From an uncultured Collinsella sp. (GTDB lineage Bacteria > Actinomycetota > Coriobacteriia > Coriobacteriales > Coriobacteriaceae), in contig CABSNK010000022.1 in NCBI GenBank assembly GCA_902479075.1, positions 1 through 30,667 on the forward strand: a stretch of 30,667 nt of DNA, given 5' to 3'. Shown here in pieces: positions 7,974 through 16,078 of this stretch (positions are counted from its first letter, which is position 1; each line of letters starts with the position of its first letter). The position numbers and the translations under genes are program-made. The notes beneath the pieces were generated by a model that was given only the letters and a program-made list of their open reading frames with translations, was not told the origin of the DNA and made no database searches.

Positions 7974-8498
7974 CTAGTCGTGGTATTCGCCGCGGTCCCA
8001 CTTCTCCAGGAACTCGTCAAAGAAGTGCGGGTCAGCCTGAGCCTCGGCGTCGGCCTTGTTGCAGGCATCAATCTTGGCAATCAGGGCATCGTGCTCGGGA
8101 GTCTTGTCGTAGGGCTCCTCCAGGAAGGCAAGCATGATATCGGCCATCAGGAACTCGCCGGTGATCTTGCCGCCAAAGCCCACGATGTTGGCGTTGAGCT
8201 CGCGACGGGCATACAGGGCAGAGGTCATGTCGCGAACCAGGGCGCAGCGGGCGCCGGGAACCTTGTTGACGGCGTTGGTGATGCCGATGCCGGTGCCGCA
8301 CAGGGCCACGCCAAAGTCGGCCTTGCCGCTGGCAACAGCCTCGCCCACGGCCTTACCGTAAATGGGATAGTGCGTACGGGTGTGGCTGTAGGTGCCGCAG
8401 TCAAGCACCTTGTAGCCAGCCTGCTCCAGGCGGTCGGCCAGATAGATCTTCTCGTCCGTAACGATATGGTCGCAACCGATTGCGATGGTCTTCTTCAT
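7974..8498 (-). CDS. lacB: Galactose-6-phosphate isomerase subunit LacB
   Basis: A 174-residue RpiB/LacB-family subunit. With LacA it converts galactose-6-phosphate to tagatose-6-phosphate. It begins IAIGCDHIVTDEK and carries the active-site segment ALCGTGIGITNAVNKVPG and the VRDMTSALYARRELNANIVG stretch. It ends EFLEKWDRGEYHD, all characteristic of streptococcal and staphylococcal LacB. Length agrees with the ~171-residue relatives. AAAGGA precedes the start. It lies 63 bp downstream of lacA in the same operon. Confidence 0.96.
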   Translation of the reverse strand: MKKTIAIGCDHIVTDEKIYLADRLEQAGYKVLDCGTYSHTRTHYPIYGKAVGEAVASGKADFGVALCGTGIGITNAVNKVPGARCALVRDMTSALYARRELNANIVGFGGKITGEFLMADIMLAFLEEPYDKTPEHDALIAKIDACNKADAEAQADPHFFDEFLEKWDRGEYHD

Positions 8499-8561
8499 CA
8501 GAACGTCCTTTCGTCTGAATTCACAAGTTGAGATAGAAGTTCGAGTTCTCGGTGGCTCTCG

Positions 8562-8990
8562 TTAGGCCATCTTATTGAGCATGTCGACACGGATCTGGTG
8601 ACGGCCGCCGGCGTACTGGGCGCGCAGGAACTCGCGGGCGATCTTCTTGGCGACCTCGGTGCCCACAACGCCCGGGCCCATGGTGACCATGCGCGAGCCG
8701 TTGTGCTCGCGGGTCATGTAAGCGGAACGCTCATCGGAAATGTTGGCGACGACCATGCCCTTGATCTTGACGGCGGCCATATAGGAGCCGACGCCGTACT
8801 TATCGAATGCGAAGCCCTGGGAATCCTTGTGCTCCAGCAGGTCCTTGGCAACGGCGGTGGCGGAATCGACAAAGTCCGCAGCAGGGGTCTCGGAATAGTC
8901 GACGACCTCGTGACCGTCGGCGATGAGCATCTCCTTGATGGACTCCTTCATCGACATACCGTCGGCATCGGAAGCGATTACAACCCTCAT
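8562..8990 (-). CDS. lacA: Galactose-6-phosphate isomerase subunit LacA
   Basis: A 142-residue LacA subunit, partner of LacB in the heteromeric isomerase of the tagatose-6-phosphate pathway. Diagnostic segments are VIASDADGMSMKESIKEM, DKYGVGSYMAAVKIKGMV, ISDERSAYMTREHNGSRM and the C-terminal GGRHQIRVDMLNKM. The LacB Cys-Gly-Thr-Gly loop is replaced by YGVGS, as is normal for LacA. AAGGAGG precedes the start, and this is the first gene of lacABC. The leader holds DeoR-type inverted repeats, so control by the LacR-like protein encoded at 27604 is likely. Confidence 0.96.
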   Translation of the reverse strand: MRVVIASDADGMSMKESIKEMLIADGHEVVDYSETPAADFVDSATAVAKDLLEHKDSQGFAFDKYGVGSYMAAVKIKGMVVANISDERSAYMTREHNGSRMVTMGPGVVGTEVAKKIAREFLRAQYAGGRHQIRVDMLNKMA

Positions 8991-9084
8991 GACATCCTCC
9001 TTGAGAGATACGCTGGCGCGTAGTTTCTGTTTGGAAGTGTTGAATCGCGATCAGGTCCGGGCATCTGAATGTGCGGTTCTTCAC

Positions 9085-9114
9085 TGTTCATGTTTATTTG
9101 AACACATTCGAACA
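9085..9114. promoter_or_regulatory. Candidate LacR-type site, lacABC proximal
   Basis: TGTTCA-8 nt-TGAACA (9085-9104) is a perfect inverted repeat. It overlaps a direct-repeat arrangement TGAACA-CATT-CGAACA (9099-9114) that resembles TGAACA-ATAT-CGAACA at 11284-11299, upstream of the EIIA gene. It lies about 95-125 bp upstream of lacA, in the probable promoter region. Confidence 0.5.
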
Positions 9115-9140
9115 TTAACTGCAACAATAATTTGTTTGTC

Positions 9141-9160
9141 TTTGTTCTTTTTTGAACAAA
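9141..9160. promoter_or_regulatory. Candidate LacR-type site, lacABC distal
   Basis: TTTGTTC-TTTTTT-GAACAAA is a perfect 7-bp inverted repeat with a 6-bp spacer. Its core TGTTCTTTTTTG recurs upstream of the EIIA gene (reverse strand of 11201-11220) and, slightly changed, upstream of the DeoR-family gene at 28401-28420. Confidence 0.55.
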
Positions 9161-9162
9161 TA

Positions 9163-9172
9163 CCGTTCGCGG
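9163..9172. promoter_or_regulatory. Shared CCGTTCGCGG motif, lacABC region
   Basis: CCGTTCGCGG lies directly outside the distal LacR-type repeat and 173 bp from lacA. It is preceded by GAACAAATA, much like the copy at 17408 (GAACAAATACAA). Confidence 0.4.
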
Positions 9173-9223
9173 ATGGTTGCTGACCGTTTGGACTCAGAAA
9201 AGGCCCGGCTTACCGCGCATTCA

Positions 9224-9264
9224 ACAAACAAAAGGGCGGCCGAGAACGTGTCTCGGCCGCCCTT
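9224..9264 (-). terminator. Intrinsic terminator of the membrane-protein gene
   Basis: A 12-bp perfect stem (GGGCGGCCGAGA at 9234-9245 with TCTCGGCCGCCC at 9251-9262) is followed on the minus strand by TTTTGTTTG. It separates this gene from the lacABC promoter. Confidence 0.85.
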
Positions 9265-9298
9265 CGGCGGTATGCCCCAGTATATACAGCTGTTTTAG

Positions 9299-10312
9299 CT
9301 ACTCGGACTGCCCGCCCTTTTTGGCGTGCTTGGACGGAGCGCTCAGAAAGCGACCCGTCAGATAGTTCGCCGGGCCGGAAATATCAATCCCCAGTAGCAC
9401 GTGCCCCAGCCACAAAAACGCCGCGAGCACCAGCAATGGAATCACGCACGAGGTCACGATCATCACGATGACGCCTTCGATCAGATCGGTCACCTGCTGC
9501 ACAATTTCATCGGTAATCTGCTTGGCACCGCTGGTCACCGATGTGACGAGACCCGAGGCACCGTCGGCAAGCTGCTCAAGCACATTCTTGGACTCTGTGG
9601 ACTCGGTCTTTTTCTTGCTTGCTTTGGAGCTATCGCTATCTGCCGCGCTCGCAGCGTCGGTCGCCTTTTGCTCGGCCGCCTCGATGCTAACGCGATACGT
9701 TTCGTCGACCTTTTGCGACACCCATACGCTTGCAGGCACCAACGCCATGCCAATTATGGCGACCACCAGCACACGCGTTGCCACGCGGCGAATGACCGTG
9801 CTCGTACTCCAGCGCCCGTGAATGCCGAGCGACACCGCAAAGAGTACCAACGCAAACGGGATTAAGATGCCCAAGCCAACCGACCACAAAATCGTGAGCA
9901 AATATTTCTCTAGGTAGAGCACGGCAAGCACGATACCAAGGTTGCCTGAAAGCTGCGCGAGCTGCTCGGCAACTGGCGTTCCCGTATCGCCCGGCAGCGC
10001 AGTGATACCCGCAGATAGGGCGACGCACGAGGTCGTGAGCGCCAAAACATTGCCCTTCTTTTGATCGATGACCTCGATGGTGGAGTCCCAGGTCTTGGTA
10101 TCGGCAAAATGCGGACGAGCTACAAAGCCCGACAACAGCGCCAGTACCACGAGCGCAACGATAAAGCCAATCTGCAGTTTTTTGTTTGCGCACACGACAT
10201 CGGACAGGCTGGGCTGCAGCTCGGTTACCGTCGTGTGCTCGGTTATCTGGACAGGACGCCCATGAGTCATCTCGTGCGCGTCTCCCTTTTGAATCAATCC
10301 GTTGCCCGGCAT
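9299..10312 (-). CDS. Conserved multi-pass membrane protein of unknown function
   Basis: A 337-residue protein I do not recognise by function. Hydrophobic segments fall at about residues 48-66, 92-108, 126-145, 148-168, 185-203 and 280-307. Between the last two is a charged, Ala/Ser/Lys-rich stretch (about 208-275, including SSKASKKKTESTESK) likely to form an external helix or coil. The middle (LPGDTGTPVAEQLAQLSG, then YLEKYLLTI) resembles uncharacterised membrane proteins I know from other anaerobes, which suggests a conserved family. GGAGG precedes the ATG at 10312. It is transcribed alone, with its own terminator, between lacABC and the EIIA gene. Nothing ties it to sugar transport beyond position. 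Confidence 0.8.
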   Translation of the reverse strand: MPGNGLIQKGDAHEMTHGRPVQITEHTTVTELQPSLSDVVCANKKLQIGFIVALVVLALLSGFVARPHFADTKTWDSTIEVIDQKKGNVLALTTSCVALSAGITALPGDTGTPVAEQLAQLSGNLGIVLAVLYLEKYLLTILWSVGLGILIPFALVLFAVSLGIHGRWSTSTVIRRVATRVLVVAIIGMALVPASVWVSQKVDETYRVSIEAAEQKATDAASAADSDSSKASKKKTESTESKNVLEQLADGASGLVTSVTSGAKQITDEIVQQVTDLIEGVIVMIVTSCVIPLLVLAAFLWLGHVLLGIDISGPANYLTGRFLSAPSKHAKKGGQSE

Positions 10313-10428
10313 TTGGATACCTCCTTATTCCGGCCTGTATTGCGGATGGAAGTATACCCACCCAGCGAAAAACCGAACGGGAGGGCGTGCAGAAGCTCCA
10401 TAACGCTGCTAGTCGAATAGTGCCATTT

Positions 10429-10650
10429 CAAAACTATGCTGGTTTACTACGATAAAACCGATAGGACCGACCACATTTGCTATTAGCAGAAAATGACAAG
10501 CTTTCTACCTGCGGCTTTGATAACGCCGTTCTTTCCATAGTTGAAAGAATGCGATTCATCGTAGTAAACCGGCATAGTTTTGTAACCGACAGGCCGAGTC
10601 GGCACCGCAGCAAACCTAATGACCCGTTTTCTTCCATCCTCAAAGGATCA
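10429..10650. repeat. 222-bp inverted-repeat element, copy A
   Basis: Arms of 25 bp (10429-10453 and 10558-10582, 24 of 25 complementary) begin CAAAACTATGC and include GTTTACTACG. The internal TCTACCTGCGG (10504-10514) sits 75 bp from the left end, and 38 bp after the right arm comes the 31-bp TGACCC...GGATCA repeat (10620-10650). Copy B at 29731-29953 has the same spacings to the base or within one base. No transposase is present. It could be a MITE-like element or a structured RNA. Confidence 0.75.
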
Positions 10651-10708
10651 AATGCATGGCAGGAGTGTCCCTAACTGCGGCAGATAAGGAACGTCCCCAA
10701 GTGCCGGG

Positions 10709-10750
10709 TAAAAAGAAAAAGCCCTGTCGCGAGTTTGCGGCAGAGCTTTT
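10709..10750 (-). terminator. Intrinsic terminator of the EIIA gene
   Basis: An imperfect stem (AAAAGCCCTGTCGC against GCGGCAGAGCTTTT, 10717-10750) is followed on the minus strand by TTTTTCTTTTT. Confidence 0.7.
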
Positions 10751-10777
10751 GGAAGGGGACTTGGTTGTGCGGGCTCG

Positions 10778-11116
10778 TTAGGCGAGCTTGGCCTCGAGCG
10801 CAGCGATGCGCTTGTAGGCGTCGATGGTAAAGCGGGTCTGCTTCTCCAGAATCATGGTGGTCATGAGAGTGTCCTGAGCGTGAGCCATGATGAAGGTCAT
10901 CTCCATCTCGCCACCGCCGGCCTCCTGCGAAAGCAGCTTGGTCTGCGTGTCGTGGGCACCGATGAGCGCATCGCTGGCATCCTTGTGCAGCTGCTCGGCC
11001 TTCTCAAAGTCACCCTCGCGAGCAGCATCGAGCGCTGCAAGCAGATCGGTCTGGGCGTCACCTGCGTATGCGACGATCTCGAATCCAACCATCGAGATTT
11101 CTTCTTTGGTTGCCAT
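10778..11116 (-). CDS. lacF: PTS lactose/cellobiose-family EIIA component
   Basis: A 112-residue PTS EIIA of the Lac family, a small helical trimeric protein that takes phosphate from HPr and passes it to EIIB. The predicted phosphorylation site is H79 in the segment FIMAHAQDTLMT, matching the family HxQDxLMT pattern. The N-terminal segment ISMVGFEIVAYAGDA and the Ala-rich helices fit the family, and the length is close to LacF/ChbA. AAAGGA lies before the ATG at 11116. It is a single gene with its own terminator and upstream region. It is the only lactose-type EIIA here, so it probably serves all three EIICB proteins. Confidence 0.94.
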   Translation of the reverse strand: MATKEEISMVGFEIVAYAGDAQTDLLAALDAAREGDFEKAEQLHKDASDALIGAHDTQTKLLSQEAGGGEMEMTFIMAHAQDTLMTTMILEKQTRFTIDAYKRIAALEAKLA

Positions 11117-11200
11117 ATTGCGTTCCTTTCACATATGAACCAATGGAGAGCATCGCGTCCGGGCATACGCGCTGCGTTCTGTATGGCAGAAACAATAACA

Positions 11201-11220
11201 TTCAAACAAAAAAGAACAGC
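11201..11220. promoter_or_regulatory. Candidate LacR-type site upstream of EIIA gene
   Basis: TTCAAACAAAAAAGAACAGC matches the sequence upstream of the DeoR-family gene (28401-28420, TTCAAACAATAACGAACAAA) at 16 of 20 positions, and shares AAAAAAGAACA with the lacABC distal site. It lies 85-104 bp before the start. A second possible site, TGAACAATATCGAACA, is at 11284-11299. Confidence 0.5.
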
Positions 11221-11259
11221 GCAAAACGTAATTTCGAGCTATGAACGGTCACTTTTCGC

Positions 11260-11269
11260 CCGTGAACGG
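11260..11269. promoter_or_regulatory. Shared CCGTTCACGG motif, EIIA region
   Basis: CCGTTCACGG on the minus strand, reading toward the EIIA gene, lies 144 bp from its start and about 40 bp outside the candidate LacR-type site. The layout is like that of the other five copies. Confidence 0.4.
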
Positions 11270-11330
11270 TTTTTAAACCAATCTGAACAATATCGAACAC
11301 AATTAGCGGCAACCCAAACAGGGCCGCACC

Positions 11331-12335
11331 CTAACGCAAATCGCGCACCGTATCGCCCTCTACGAGCACACCGGGAATCAGCATGTGCTCCACGCCAGAC
11401 GCACCCCCATCGGCGCCGGCAATCTTGTCGACCGCCCACATGCCGACGCGCTTGTTGTCAAAGCGCACCGTGGTCAGGCGACGGTCGGGCACGATATCGC
11501 CCAGGCTGTCATCAACACCCACCACGCTCACGTCCTCGGGCACACGCCTTCCGCACGACTCGAGCCCGCGAATGCAGCCGTAGGCCATGGCATCGTTGGA
11601 AGCATAAATGGCCGTACAGGTCGGATCTTCCACCAGAGCCTGACCGGCAGCATATCCGCTCTGTGCCGTCCAATCCCCACGGACGAGTCGCGGCGGTTCA
11701 ATACCATGCGCGCGCAATGTCTCGCGCCAGCCCTCCTCGCGCCGCATGCCCGAAAGCGAGCGCTCGGGACACGAGATAAAGTGCACGGTTTTGTGCCCCC
11801 GCCCCAGCAAGTACTCGACCACCTGGCGCGAGCAATCGAACTGGTCGTTATCGACCGTTGAACAGAGCGGGTGCTCCAGCATCGTAACGAGCACCGTCTG
11901 CATGCCGGGCAGCGGCTCGAAGGTGCCAAAGTCCGCCGGCATGCGATTCATGATCACGACCATGCCGTCTACCGGCAGCGCGCTCATACGCGACGATGCG
12001 CTCTCGAGGGTATAGGGATGTCCATCTACTTTAGTGAGGGTGATGGCATAGCCATGTTTGTCGGCCGCGGCAGCAAAGCCCTCCATACGGTCGAGGTTGC
12101 CGGTACCGGTAATGTTGAACATGGCGACGCCAACGGTCTTAAACTTGCCACGGCGCAACGATCGACCGGCAAAATTGGGACGATACCCCAGCTCGCGCAT
12201 GGCGGCACGCACGCGCTCCTTGGTCTCGGGGCGCACGCTGGGCGAATCGTGCACGGTGCGCGAGACCGTCTGCTCCGAGACGCCCGCGAGGCGCGCCACG
12301 TCTTTGACGGATACCGATTTTTTAACAGCGGCCAT
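11331..12335 (-). CDS. LacI-family repressor of lac module 1
   Basis: A 334-residue LacI/GalR-family repressor. The helix-turn-helix is VKDVARLAGVSEQTVSR (residues 10-26). E21 and Q22 stand where the paralogues have QQ, RQ and LK. The hinge is RPNFAGRSLRRG, followed by a sugar-binding domain ending with VVGVDDSLGDI and the STVRDLR-like tail pattern of its paralogues (here GDTVRDLR). It is divergent from the first EIICB-GH1 pair with two cognate-looking operators between. The ATG at 12335 has only a weak purine-rich site (GAAAGATCG). The effector is unknown, probably a beta-galactoside phosphate or galactose derivative. Confidence 0.92.
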   Translation of the reverse strand: MAAVKKSVSVKDVARLAGVSEQTVSRTVHDSPSVRPETKERVRAAMRELGYRPNFAGRSLRRGKFKTVGVAMFNITGTGNLDRMEGFAAAADKHGYAITLTKVDGHPYTLESASSRMSALPVDGMVVIMNRMPADFGTFEPLPGMQTVLVTMLEHPLCSTVDNDQFDCSRQVVEYLLGRGHKTVHFISCPERSLSGMRREEGWRETLRAHGIEPPRLVRGDWTAQSGYAAGQALVEDPTCTAIYASNDAMAYGCIRGLESCGRRVPEDVSVVGVDDSLGDIVPDRRLTTVRFDNKRVGMWAVDKIAGADGGASGVEHMLIPGVLVEGDTVRDLR

Positions 12336-12448
12336 AGGTCGATCTTTCTATGTCAACGATGCCATTGGTGGCACCTTGCGCAGCCAAATGAAACGTCTTC
12401 AAGTATATCCAACGCCTCCCCCACCATACGCTCACCACCCAAAACCTA

Positions 12449-12458
12449 CCGTTCACCG
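12449..12458. promoter_or_regulatory. Shared CCGTTCACCG motif, lac module 1
   Basis: CCGTTCACCG differs from the consensus CCGTTC(A/G)CGG at one base and lies 46 bp before the first module 1 operator. Confidence 0.35.
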
Positions 12459-12494
12459 ACATTTTTGCTTCCCCGAACGACTTTTGTCGACCAA

Positions 12495-12510
12495 ATGTTA
12501 ACGTTGCCAT
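12495..12510. promoter_or_regulatory. lac module 1 operator, upstream
   Basis: ATGTTAACGTTGCCAT has one half-site shared with the gal and module 2 operators (ATGTTAA) and one module-specific half (ATGGCAA on the other strand), around a CG centre. Confidence 0.65.
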
Positions 12511-12613
12511 TGCGCAAACACAGAGCCACCGGGCGGCTCAAACGTTTACGCATAAGGAATCGACGGTTCGCAGGCACAGGAACCACCGGTTCGCGTCTTT
12601 TTTGTGTCGCAAA

Positions 12614-12629
12614 ATGGCAACGTCAACAT
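12614..12629. promoter_or_regulatory. lac module 1 operator, downstream
   Basis: ATGGCAACGTCAACAT is the upstream operator in inverted orientation with one change. The two centres are 119 bp apart, and this one is 63 bp before the EIICB start. Confidence 0.65.
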
Positions 12630-12691
12630 TTTGGCAACCGAACGCCAAAAGCTACCATCGTTGCTAACCCACCGACTCTTAGGAGCATTGC

Positions 12692-14467
12692 ATGGAGCAA
12701 CTCATCGCCATCATCGAAAAGGGCCAGCCCTTTTTCAACGCGATCGCCCGCAACAAGTACCTCAAGGCGATCCGCGACGGCTTTATCTCCGTCATCCCCA
12801 TCATCATCTTCTCGTCCATCTTCTGCCTGGTAGCCTCGGTCCCCAACATCTGGGGTTTCTACTGGCCCGATGACATCAACAACGCCCTGTGGAAGTGCTA
12901 CAACTACTCCATGGGCATCCTGGCCATCGCCTGCGCCGCCACCACGGCCAAGCACTTCGCCGACGCCCAGAACCGCGATCTGCCCAAGAACAACCAGATC
13001 AACTTCATCTCGTGCATGTGCGCGGCCATCATCGGCTTCTTGCTCCTTTCGAGCGACACCATCGCCACGGACGCCGCCAGCGGCTTCAACACCACCTACC
13101 TTGGTTCCAAGGGCCTGCTGACCGCCTTCATCGCTGCGTTTGTAACCGGCATCATCTACAAGTTCTTTATCAAGCGCAACATCACTGTCAAGATGCCCGA
13201 GCAGGTTCCGCCCAACATCTCGCAGACCTTCAAGGACATCATCCCCTTCTCCGTCTGCATCACCGTCTTTTGGGTTTTTGACATCGTCTTCCGCGCTGCT
13301 TTTGGCTTCTGCTTTGCCCAGGGCGTCATCCAGGTGTTCCAGCCCCTGTTCACCGCTGCCGACGGCTATATCGGCCTCGCTGTGATTTACGGCGCCATGA
13401 GCCTCTTCTGGTTCGTCGGCGTCCACGGCCCCTCGATCGTCGAGCCCGCCATCGCCGCCGCTCTCGTTGCCAACATGACCGACAACCTAGCTGCGTTCCA
13501 GGCTGGCCAGCACGCTTCCGCTGTCCTGACCCAGGGTGCCCAGTACTTCGTCGTCTGCATGGGCGGCACCGGTGCCACACTCGTCCTGGTCTTTATGTTC
13601 TGCTTCCTAGCCAAGTCCCAGGAGATGCGCGCCGTCGGTAAGGCCGCCATCGTCCCCGTCTGCTTTGCCGTCAACGAGCCGCTGCTGTTCGCCGCGCCCA
13701 TCGTGCTCAACCCCGTCTTCTTTGTCCCGTTTGTCTTTGCCCCGATCGCCAACATCTGGATCCTCAAGATCTTTATCGATTTCTTGGGCATGAACGGCTT
13801 TATGTACACGCTGCCTTGGACCGTCCCCGGCCCCATCGGCACCATCATGGGCCTGGGCTTCCAGCCGCTCGCCTTTGTGATGCTCGCCCTTATCCTGGTC
13901 GTCGACTTCGTTCTGTACTACCCGTTCTTCCGTGCCTACGACGCCCAGAAGTGCGCCGAGGAGGCCGAGATTTCCCAGGAGGAGCTCGCCGCCAAGAACG
14001 CCGAGAAGGCCGCCAAGCTCAACGATGCCTTCCAGGGCAAGGCTGACGCCAAGAGCGTTGCCGCCGGCGCTGCTGCCGAGGCCGTGAAGGCCGACGCCCC
14101 CACCGCTCCCGCCGCTGTCGCCACTGAGGCAACGACCGCCAGCGACCTCAACGGCAAGCGCGTACTCGTGCTCTGCCAGGGTGGCGGAACCTCGGGCCTG
14201 CTCGCCAACGCGCTGGCCAAGGCCGCCAAGGAGCGCGGCATCAAACTTGAGACCGCTGCCGAGGCATATGGTAACCACGTCGACATGCTCCCCGACTTTG
14301 ACCTGGTCGTCCTGGCCCCGCAGGCTGCCAGCTACTTGGCCGACCTGCAGAAGGACTGCGAGCGCGTGGGCAACAAGTGCGTCGCCTGTCGCGGTAAGCA
14401 GTACATCGAGCTCTCCCAGAACGGCGATAAGTCTCTCGCCTTCGTAAGCGAGCAACTTTCGAAGTAA
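12692..14467 (+). CDS. lacE: PTS lactose/cellobiose-family EIICB, lac module 1
   Basis: A 591-residue membrane permease and phosphocarrier that imports and phosphorylates a beta-galactoside. Residues 1 to about 430 are the EIIC domain with roughly ten hydrophobic segments and the family motifs FWFVGVHGPSIVEP and FAVNEPLLFAAPIVLNP. An Ala/Glu/Pro-rich linker follows (about 430-485), then a EIIB domain with the phosphorylated C495 (VLVLCQGGGTSGLLANAL). The EIIB loop CQGGGTSG departs from the CAGAGTSA of modules 2 and 3. The start is firm: AGGAG lies seven bases upstream. It is the most divergent of the three EIICBs here. EIIA is encoded separately at 10778. Confidence 0.94.
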   Translation: MEQLIAIIEKGQPFFNAIARNKYLKAIRDGFISVIPIIIFSSIFCLVASVPNIWGFYWPDDINNALWKCYNYSMGILAIACAATTAKHFADAQNRDLPKNNQINFISCMCAAIIGFLLLSSDTIATDAASGFNTTYLGSKGLLTAFIAAFVTGIIYKFFIKRNITVKMPEQVPPNISQTFKDIIPFSVCITVFWVFDIVFRAAFGFCFAQGVIQVFQPLFTAADGYIGLAVIYGAMSLFWFVGVHGPSIVEPAIAAALVANMTDNLAAFQAGQHASAVLTQGAQYFVVCMGGTGATLVLVFMFCFLAKSQEMRAVGKAAIVPVCFAVNEPLLFAAPIVLNPVFFVPFVFAPIANIWILKIFIDFLGMNGFMYTLPWTVPGPIGTIMGLGFQPLAFVMLALILVVDFVLYYPFFRAYDAQKCAEEAEISQEELAAKNAEKAAKLNDAFQGKADAKSVAAGAAAEAVKADAPTAPAAVATEATTASDLNGKRVLVLCQGGGTSGLLANALAKAAKERGIKLETAAEAYGNHVDMLPDFDLVVLAPQAASYLADLQKDCERVGNKCVACRGKQYIELSQNGDKSLAFVSEQLSK

Positions 14468-14476
14468 GTAACGCCC

Positions 14477-14511
14477 AAGGCCAGCCGACCATCCACAGCC
14501 GGCTGGCCCTT
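14477..14511 (+). other. Intercistronic hairpin, lac module 1
   Basis: A 9-bp perfect stem GGCCAGCCG (14479-14487) / CGGCTGGCC (14500-14508) lies between the EIICB and GH1 genes, without a T tract. It probably acts in transcript processing or stability. Confidence 0.55.
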
Positions 14512-14533
14512 CGATTTAGACGATTGGATCATC

Positions 14534-15973
14534 ATGTCCGTTAACCCCGCTAGCGTCACCAACCCGCCTGCGCAGTTTCCCGAGGGCTTTGTCTTTGGCG
14601 GCGCCACTGCTGCTTACCAGGTAGAGGGCGAGACCCGCACCCACGGTAAGGGCAAAGTCGCCTGGGATGACTTCTTGGAGGCCCAGGGGCGCTTTTCCCC
14701 CGATCCCGCTTCGGACTTCTACAACCAGTACCCCGTCGATCTGGAGCTGTGCGAGGAGTTCGGCATCAACGGCATTCGCCTCTCCATTGCCTGGAGCCGC
14801 ATCTTTCCCAACGGCACCGGTGAGATTAACCCCGAGGGCGTCCAGTTCTATCACGATCTCTTCGCCGAGTGCCACAAGCACCACGTTGAGCCGTTTGTCA
14901 CGCTGCATCACTTCGATACGCCGCTTCCCCTCTTTGAGAAGGGCGACTTCCTCAACCGCGAGACCATCGACGCCTTTGTGGACTTTGCCACCTTCTGCTT
15001 TAAGGAGTACGCCGACCAGGTAACCTACTGGTTCACCTTTAACGAGATCTGGGCCGACGCCTCCAACACCTACATTGAGGGCACCTTCCCCGGTGGCGTC
15101 AAGGCGCATCTGGCCGAGGCCTTCCAGTGCGAGCACAACATGATGCTCGCCCACGCCAAGGCCGTGCTGGCCTTCCACAACGGCGGCTTTAAGGGCAAGA
15201 TCGGCGTCATTCAGTCGCTGGAGTTTAAGTATCCGCTCAACGAGAACGACCCCGCCGACATCAAAGCCGCCAACAACGAGCACGTGCTGCAGAACCAGTT
15301 TCTGCTCGACGCCACCTTCCGCGGCGACTATGCCCCCGACACCCTCGAGTGCGCCAACCGCCTGGCTGCCGTCTCAGGCGGCACCATCGAGATCCTGGAC
15401 GAGGACCTCGAGATTATGCGCGAGGCCGCGCTCTACAACGACTACCTGGGCGTTAACAACTACCAGTGCCGCTTCTTGAAGGCTTACGATGGCGAGAACG
15501 ACCTGCACCACAACGGTACGGGCGAGAAGGGCACCGGCCGCTGGCGCGTTAAGGGTATTGGCGAGCATGTGAACAAGCCTGGTATCCCCACCACCGACTG
15601 GGACTGGATCATCTATCCCGAGGGCCTGTTCGATCTGCTCGTCTACATTAAGCAGCGCTACCCCAACTACAAGCAGATCTTCATCACCGAGAACGGCATG
15701 GGCTACAAGGACCCCTACAAGGACGGTTTTGTGGACGACCAGCCGCGCATCGACTACATCGAGCAGCACCTGCGCTGGTTGCTCAAGGCCATGGAGGTTG
15801 GCGTCAACGTAGGCGGCTACTTCCTGTGGAGCCTGCAGGATCAGTTCTCCTGGACCAATGGCTACAACAAGCGTTACGGCTTCTTCTACGTTGACTTTGA
15901 AACCCAGAAGCGCACGCCCAAGGCAAGCGCATACTGGTATAAGCACGTGGCGCAGACCCGTCGTCTGGACTAG
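14534..15973 (+). CDS. lacG: GH1 6-phospho-beta-galactosidase, lac module 1
   Basis: A 479-residue glycoside hydrolase family 1 enzyme of LacG type that splits lactose-6-phosphate into galactose-6-phosphate and glucose. Acid/base E171 is in WFTFNEIW and nucleophile E386 in FITENGMGY. The phosphate-site signature FSWTNGYNKRYG keeps the Ser, Lys and Tyr known from Lactococcus LacG (S428, K435, Y437), and the Trp that marks galactosidase rather than 6-phospho-glucosidase. It is second in the module, 66 bp after EIICB. Its ribosome site is weak (GGATC), so it may depend on the transcript upstream. It is clearly closer to the module 3 enzyme than to module 2. Confidence 0.94.
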   Translation: MSVNPASVTNPPAQFPEGFVFGGATAAYQVEGETRTHGKGKVAWDDFLEAQGRFSPDPASDFYNQYPVDLELCEEFGINGIRLSIAWSRIFPNGTGEINPEGVQFYHDLFAECHKHHVEPFVTLHHFDTPLPLFEKGDFLNRETIDAFVDFATFCFKEYADQVTYWFTFNEIWADASNTYIEGTFPGGVKAHLAEAFQCEHNMMLAHAKAVLAFHNGGFKGKIGVIQSLEFKYPLNENDPADIKAANNEHVLQNQFLLDATFRGDYAPDTLECANRLAAVSGGTIEILDEDLEIMREAALYNDYLGVNNYQCRFLKAYDGENDLHHNGTGEKGTGRWRVKGIGEHVNKPGIPTTDWDWIIYPEGLFDLLVYIKQRYPNYKQIFITENGMGYKDPYKDGFVDDQPRIDYIEQHLRWLLKAMEVGVNVGGYFLWSLQDQFSWTNGYNKRYGFFYVDFETQKRTPKASAYWYKHVAQTRRLD

Positions 15974-16019
15974 TGACTGGCGGGGTTGCCCGCTCACATA
16001 ACCTGTCCCCATTTCTCAG

Positions 16020-16062
16020 CCGGGGGCGGCACGTCACACGGCGCGCCGTCCCCGGTCTTTTT
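16020..16062 (+). terminator. Intrinsic terminator of lac module 1
   Basis: The stem CCGGGGGCGGC (16020-16030) / GCCGTCCCCGG (16045-16055), with one mismatch, is followed by TCTTTTTG. The palindromic repeat pair starts 17 bp further on. Confidence 0.8.
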
Positions 16063-16078
16063 GTGCAGGTCAGAAGCC

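Larger units (their letters stand above)
10313..10777. other. Gene-free gap holding a repeat element and a terminator
   Basis: This 465-bp gap holds the ribosome site of the membrane-protein gene, a 222-bp inverted-repeat element (10429-10650), a GGAACGTCCCCAAG segment (10688-10701) shared with 6730-6740, and the EIIA gene terminator. Short reading frames here show no ribosome sites or family signals. Confidence 0.6.
12336..12691. other. Divergent control region of lac module 1
   Basis: This 356-bp gap contains the CCGTTCACCG motif (12449-12458), LacI-type operators at 12495-12510 and 12614-12629, and the EIICB ribosome site. I saw no gene and no clear -35/-10 pair. Confidence 0.6.

Noticed and set aside
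10429..10650. Insertion sequence.
   Set aside because: It has inverted repeats but no transposase frame and no clear target-site duplication, so I call it only a repeat element.
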